Below, piece after piece: positions 6,608 through 7,393 of a stretch of DNA of 7,393 bases. How positions within the stretch are numbered: the first letter of the stretch is position 1; the number at the start of each line of letters is the position of its first letter. The stretch comes from an uncultured Caulobacterales bacterium (GTDB lineage: Bacteria; Pseudomonadota; Alphaproteobacteria; Caulobacterales; Caulobacteraceae). The translations under genes were made by a program, and so were the position numbers. The notes below the pieces were generated by a model. That model was not told the DNA's origin, did not search any database, and was given only the letters and a program-made list of their open reading frames with translations. The stretch lies in assembly GCA_903889785.1 (NCBI GenBank), contig CAISYT010000035.1:1-7393 (forward strand). The letters run 5' to 3'.

Positions 6608-6612
6608 AAGGG
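6607..6612 (+). promoter_or_regulatory. ribosome binding site of the M28 peptidase gene
   Basis: AAAGGG ends 6 bases before the ATG at 6619 and begins on the last base of the murB stop codon. It fixes the peptidase start. With the 11-base gap to murB it suggests the two genes are co-transcribed. Confidence 0.6.
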
Positions 6613-6618
6613 CCTCCC

Positions 6619-7393
6619 ATGCGCATCGCCGCTTTCGCACTCTCCGCCGCCCTGATTACAGGGGGTGCCCAAGCCCAGATTATCAACGATAGACAGTCTG
6701 CTTCACCGCTGCGCGAACAGGCCCTGGCGGATAAGACAGCCTGGAATTTGGTCGAGAGCCTTACCACCGAGATCGGACCGAGGCCTGCGGGACAGGCGAA
6801 TGCGGCGCGGGCGAAGGATTGGGCGTTGCAGACCTTGACCCGGCTCGGCTTCAAGAACGTGCATGCCGAGCAGTTCTTGACCCAGGCTTTCGTGCGCGGT
6901 GCCGAGAGCGCTGCCGTTGTAGCGCCCTATCCCCAAGCCTTGTCGATAGTCGGGCTGGGTCGTTCAGGCGAGACGCCAGCCGAGGGAATCACAGCGCCGA
7001 TCCAGGTTTTCAAGACCTATGCCGACATGCTGGCCGTGCCGGCGGGTTCGCTGACAGGCAAGATCGTCGTGCTGGTACAGCCTATGCTCAAATCCACGGA
7101 CGGTTCAGGCTATGGCGTGGTCAGCGCCATCCGTCGCAACGGTCCTGGAGAGGCTGCAAAGCGAGGTGCGGTGGCCTTCATGATGCGCTCGGCCTCGACC
7201 GACGACACCCGCTTGCCACACACTGGGGAGATGTTTGTCAACGCTGACCACCCACGCATTCCGGCGGCGGCGCTGTCGCCGCCCGATGCGGAACAGCTGG
7301 ATCGCATGGCCCAGCGCGGCAAGCCGGTGATCGTTACCTTGAAGCTTGCCAACACGCTGGTGGAAGGTGCCCCGGCCTGGAACGTATCAGGCG
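6619..7393 (+). CDS. secreted M28-family metallopeptidase with PA domain (3' end outside window)
   Basis: The first 258 residues of a longer protein are present, and the frame is open to the right edge. A signal peptide covers residues 1-19 (Arg2, hydrophobic core, AQA-Q cleavage), so the enzyme should act in the periplasm or outside the cell. After it comes the aminopeptidase N-terminal block: a helix and TEIGPRPAG (50-58), then ARAKDWALQTLTRLGF (63-78). Residues from about 128 to 240 look like a protease-associated (PA) insert: SLTGKIVVL (144-152), GPGEAAKRGAVAFMMRS (175-191) and a run ending IPAAALSPPDAEQL (214-227). The window stops at APAWNVSG, just before the segment that carries the first zinc ligands in this family, so catalytic competence cannot be judged. 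It lies 11 bases after murB with its own ribosome binding site, probably in the same transcript. Substrate is unknown. A carboxypeptidase-like M28 protein is the main alternative. Confidence 0.85.
   Translation, partial: MRIAAFALSAALITGGAQAQIINDRQSASPLREQALADKTAWNLVESLTTEIGPRPAGQANAARAKDWALQTLTRLGFKNVHAEQFLTQAFVRGAESAAVVAPYPQALSIVGLGRSGETPAEGITAPIQVFKTYADMLAVPAGSLTGKIVVLVQPMLKSTDGSGYGVVSAIRRNGPGEAAKRGAVAFMMRSASTDDTRLPHTGEMFVNADHPRIPAAALSPPDAEQLDRMAQRGKPVIVTLKLANTLVEGAPAWNVSG

Noticed and set aside
6819..7247. 142-residue + strand frame inside the M28 peptidase gene
   Set aside because: It is an Arg-rich out-of-frame translation of the peptidase, whose own frame has a signal peptide, ribosome binding site and family motifs.

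Overview
The window is part of a dcw-type (division and cell wall) cluster. It reads murD (5' end missing), ftsW, murG, an opposing small gene for an exported protein, murC, murB, and the start of a secreted M28-family metallopeptidase gene (3' end missing). The high GC content, the near-zero spacing of murD-ftsW-murG, the 'WWWTTDH' N-terminus of FtsW, the compact type II MurB and the MurC N-terminus all point to an alphaproteobacterium. Caulobacterales-like (Caulobacter, Phenylobacterium, Brevundimonas or Asticcacaulis) is my best guess. That placement comes from recalled family patterns, not from a search.

Layout. Positions 3-2440 and 2440-3540 hold murD, ftsW and murG on the + strand. murD and ftsW overlap by ATGA, and ftsW and murG share one base in TAATG, so the three are almost certainly one translationally coupled transcript. 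Positions 3541-3611 are a short convergent spacer with only weak hairpins. Positions 3612-4163 on the - strand encode a 183-residue protein with a clear signal peptide and no family I can name. Positions 4164-4280 are a divergent intergenic region that should hold the promoters for the - strand gene and for murC. It contains a 12-bp tandem repeat, a short palindrome and a GAATC (GANTC) site. Positions 4281-5693 (murC), 5708-6607 (murB) and 6619 to the right edge (M28 peptidase) form a second tight + strand run.

How the genes work together. MurB reduces UDP-GlcNAc-enolpyruvate to UDP-MurNAc. MurC adds L-Ala and MurD adds D-Glu. MurG adds GlcNAc to lipid I on the inner membrane face to give lipid II, and FtsW polymerises lipid II into septal glycan. 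The biosynthetic core is conventional and all key motifs inside the window are intact.

The points worth a second look are: the opposing exported-protein gene that splits the cluster; the M28 peptidase where ddl-ftsQAZ often follows murB; a GC-rich hairpin that covers the murG ribosome binding site; the repeat-bearing divergent control region; and a His-to-Asn change beside the catalytic Asp of FtsW. I see no clear evidence of a wholly new system. The - strand gene is the least explained element. No tRNA, rRNA, CRISPR array or insertion sequence was seen.
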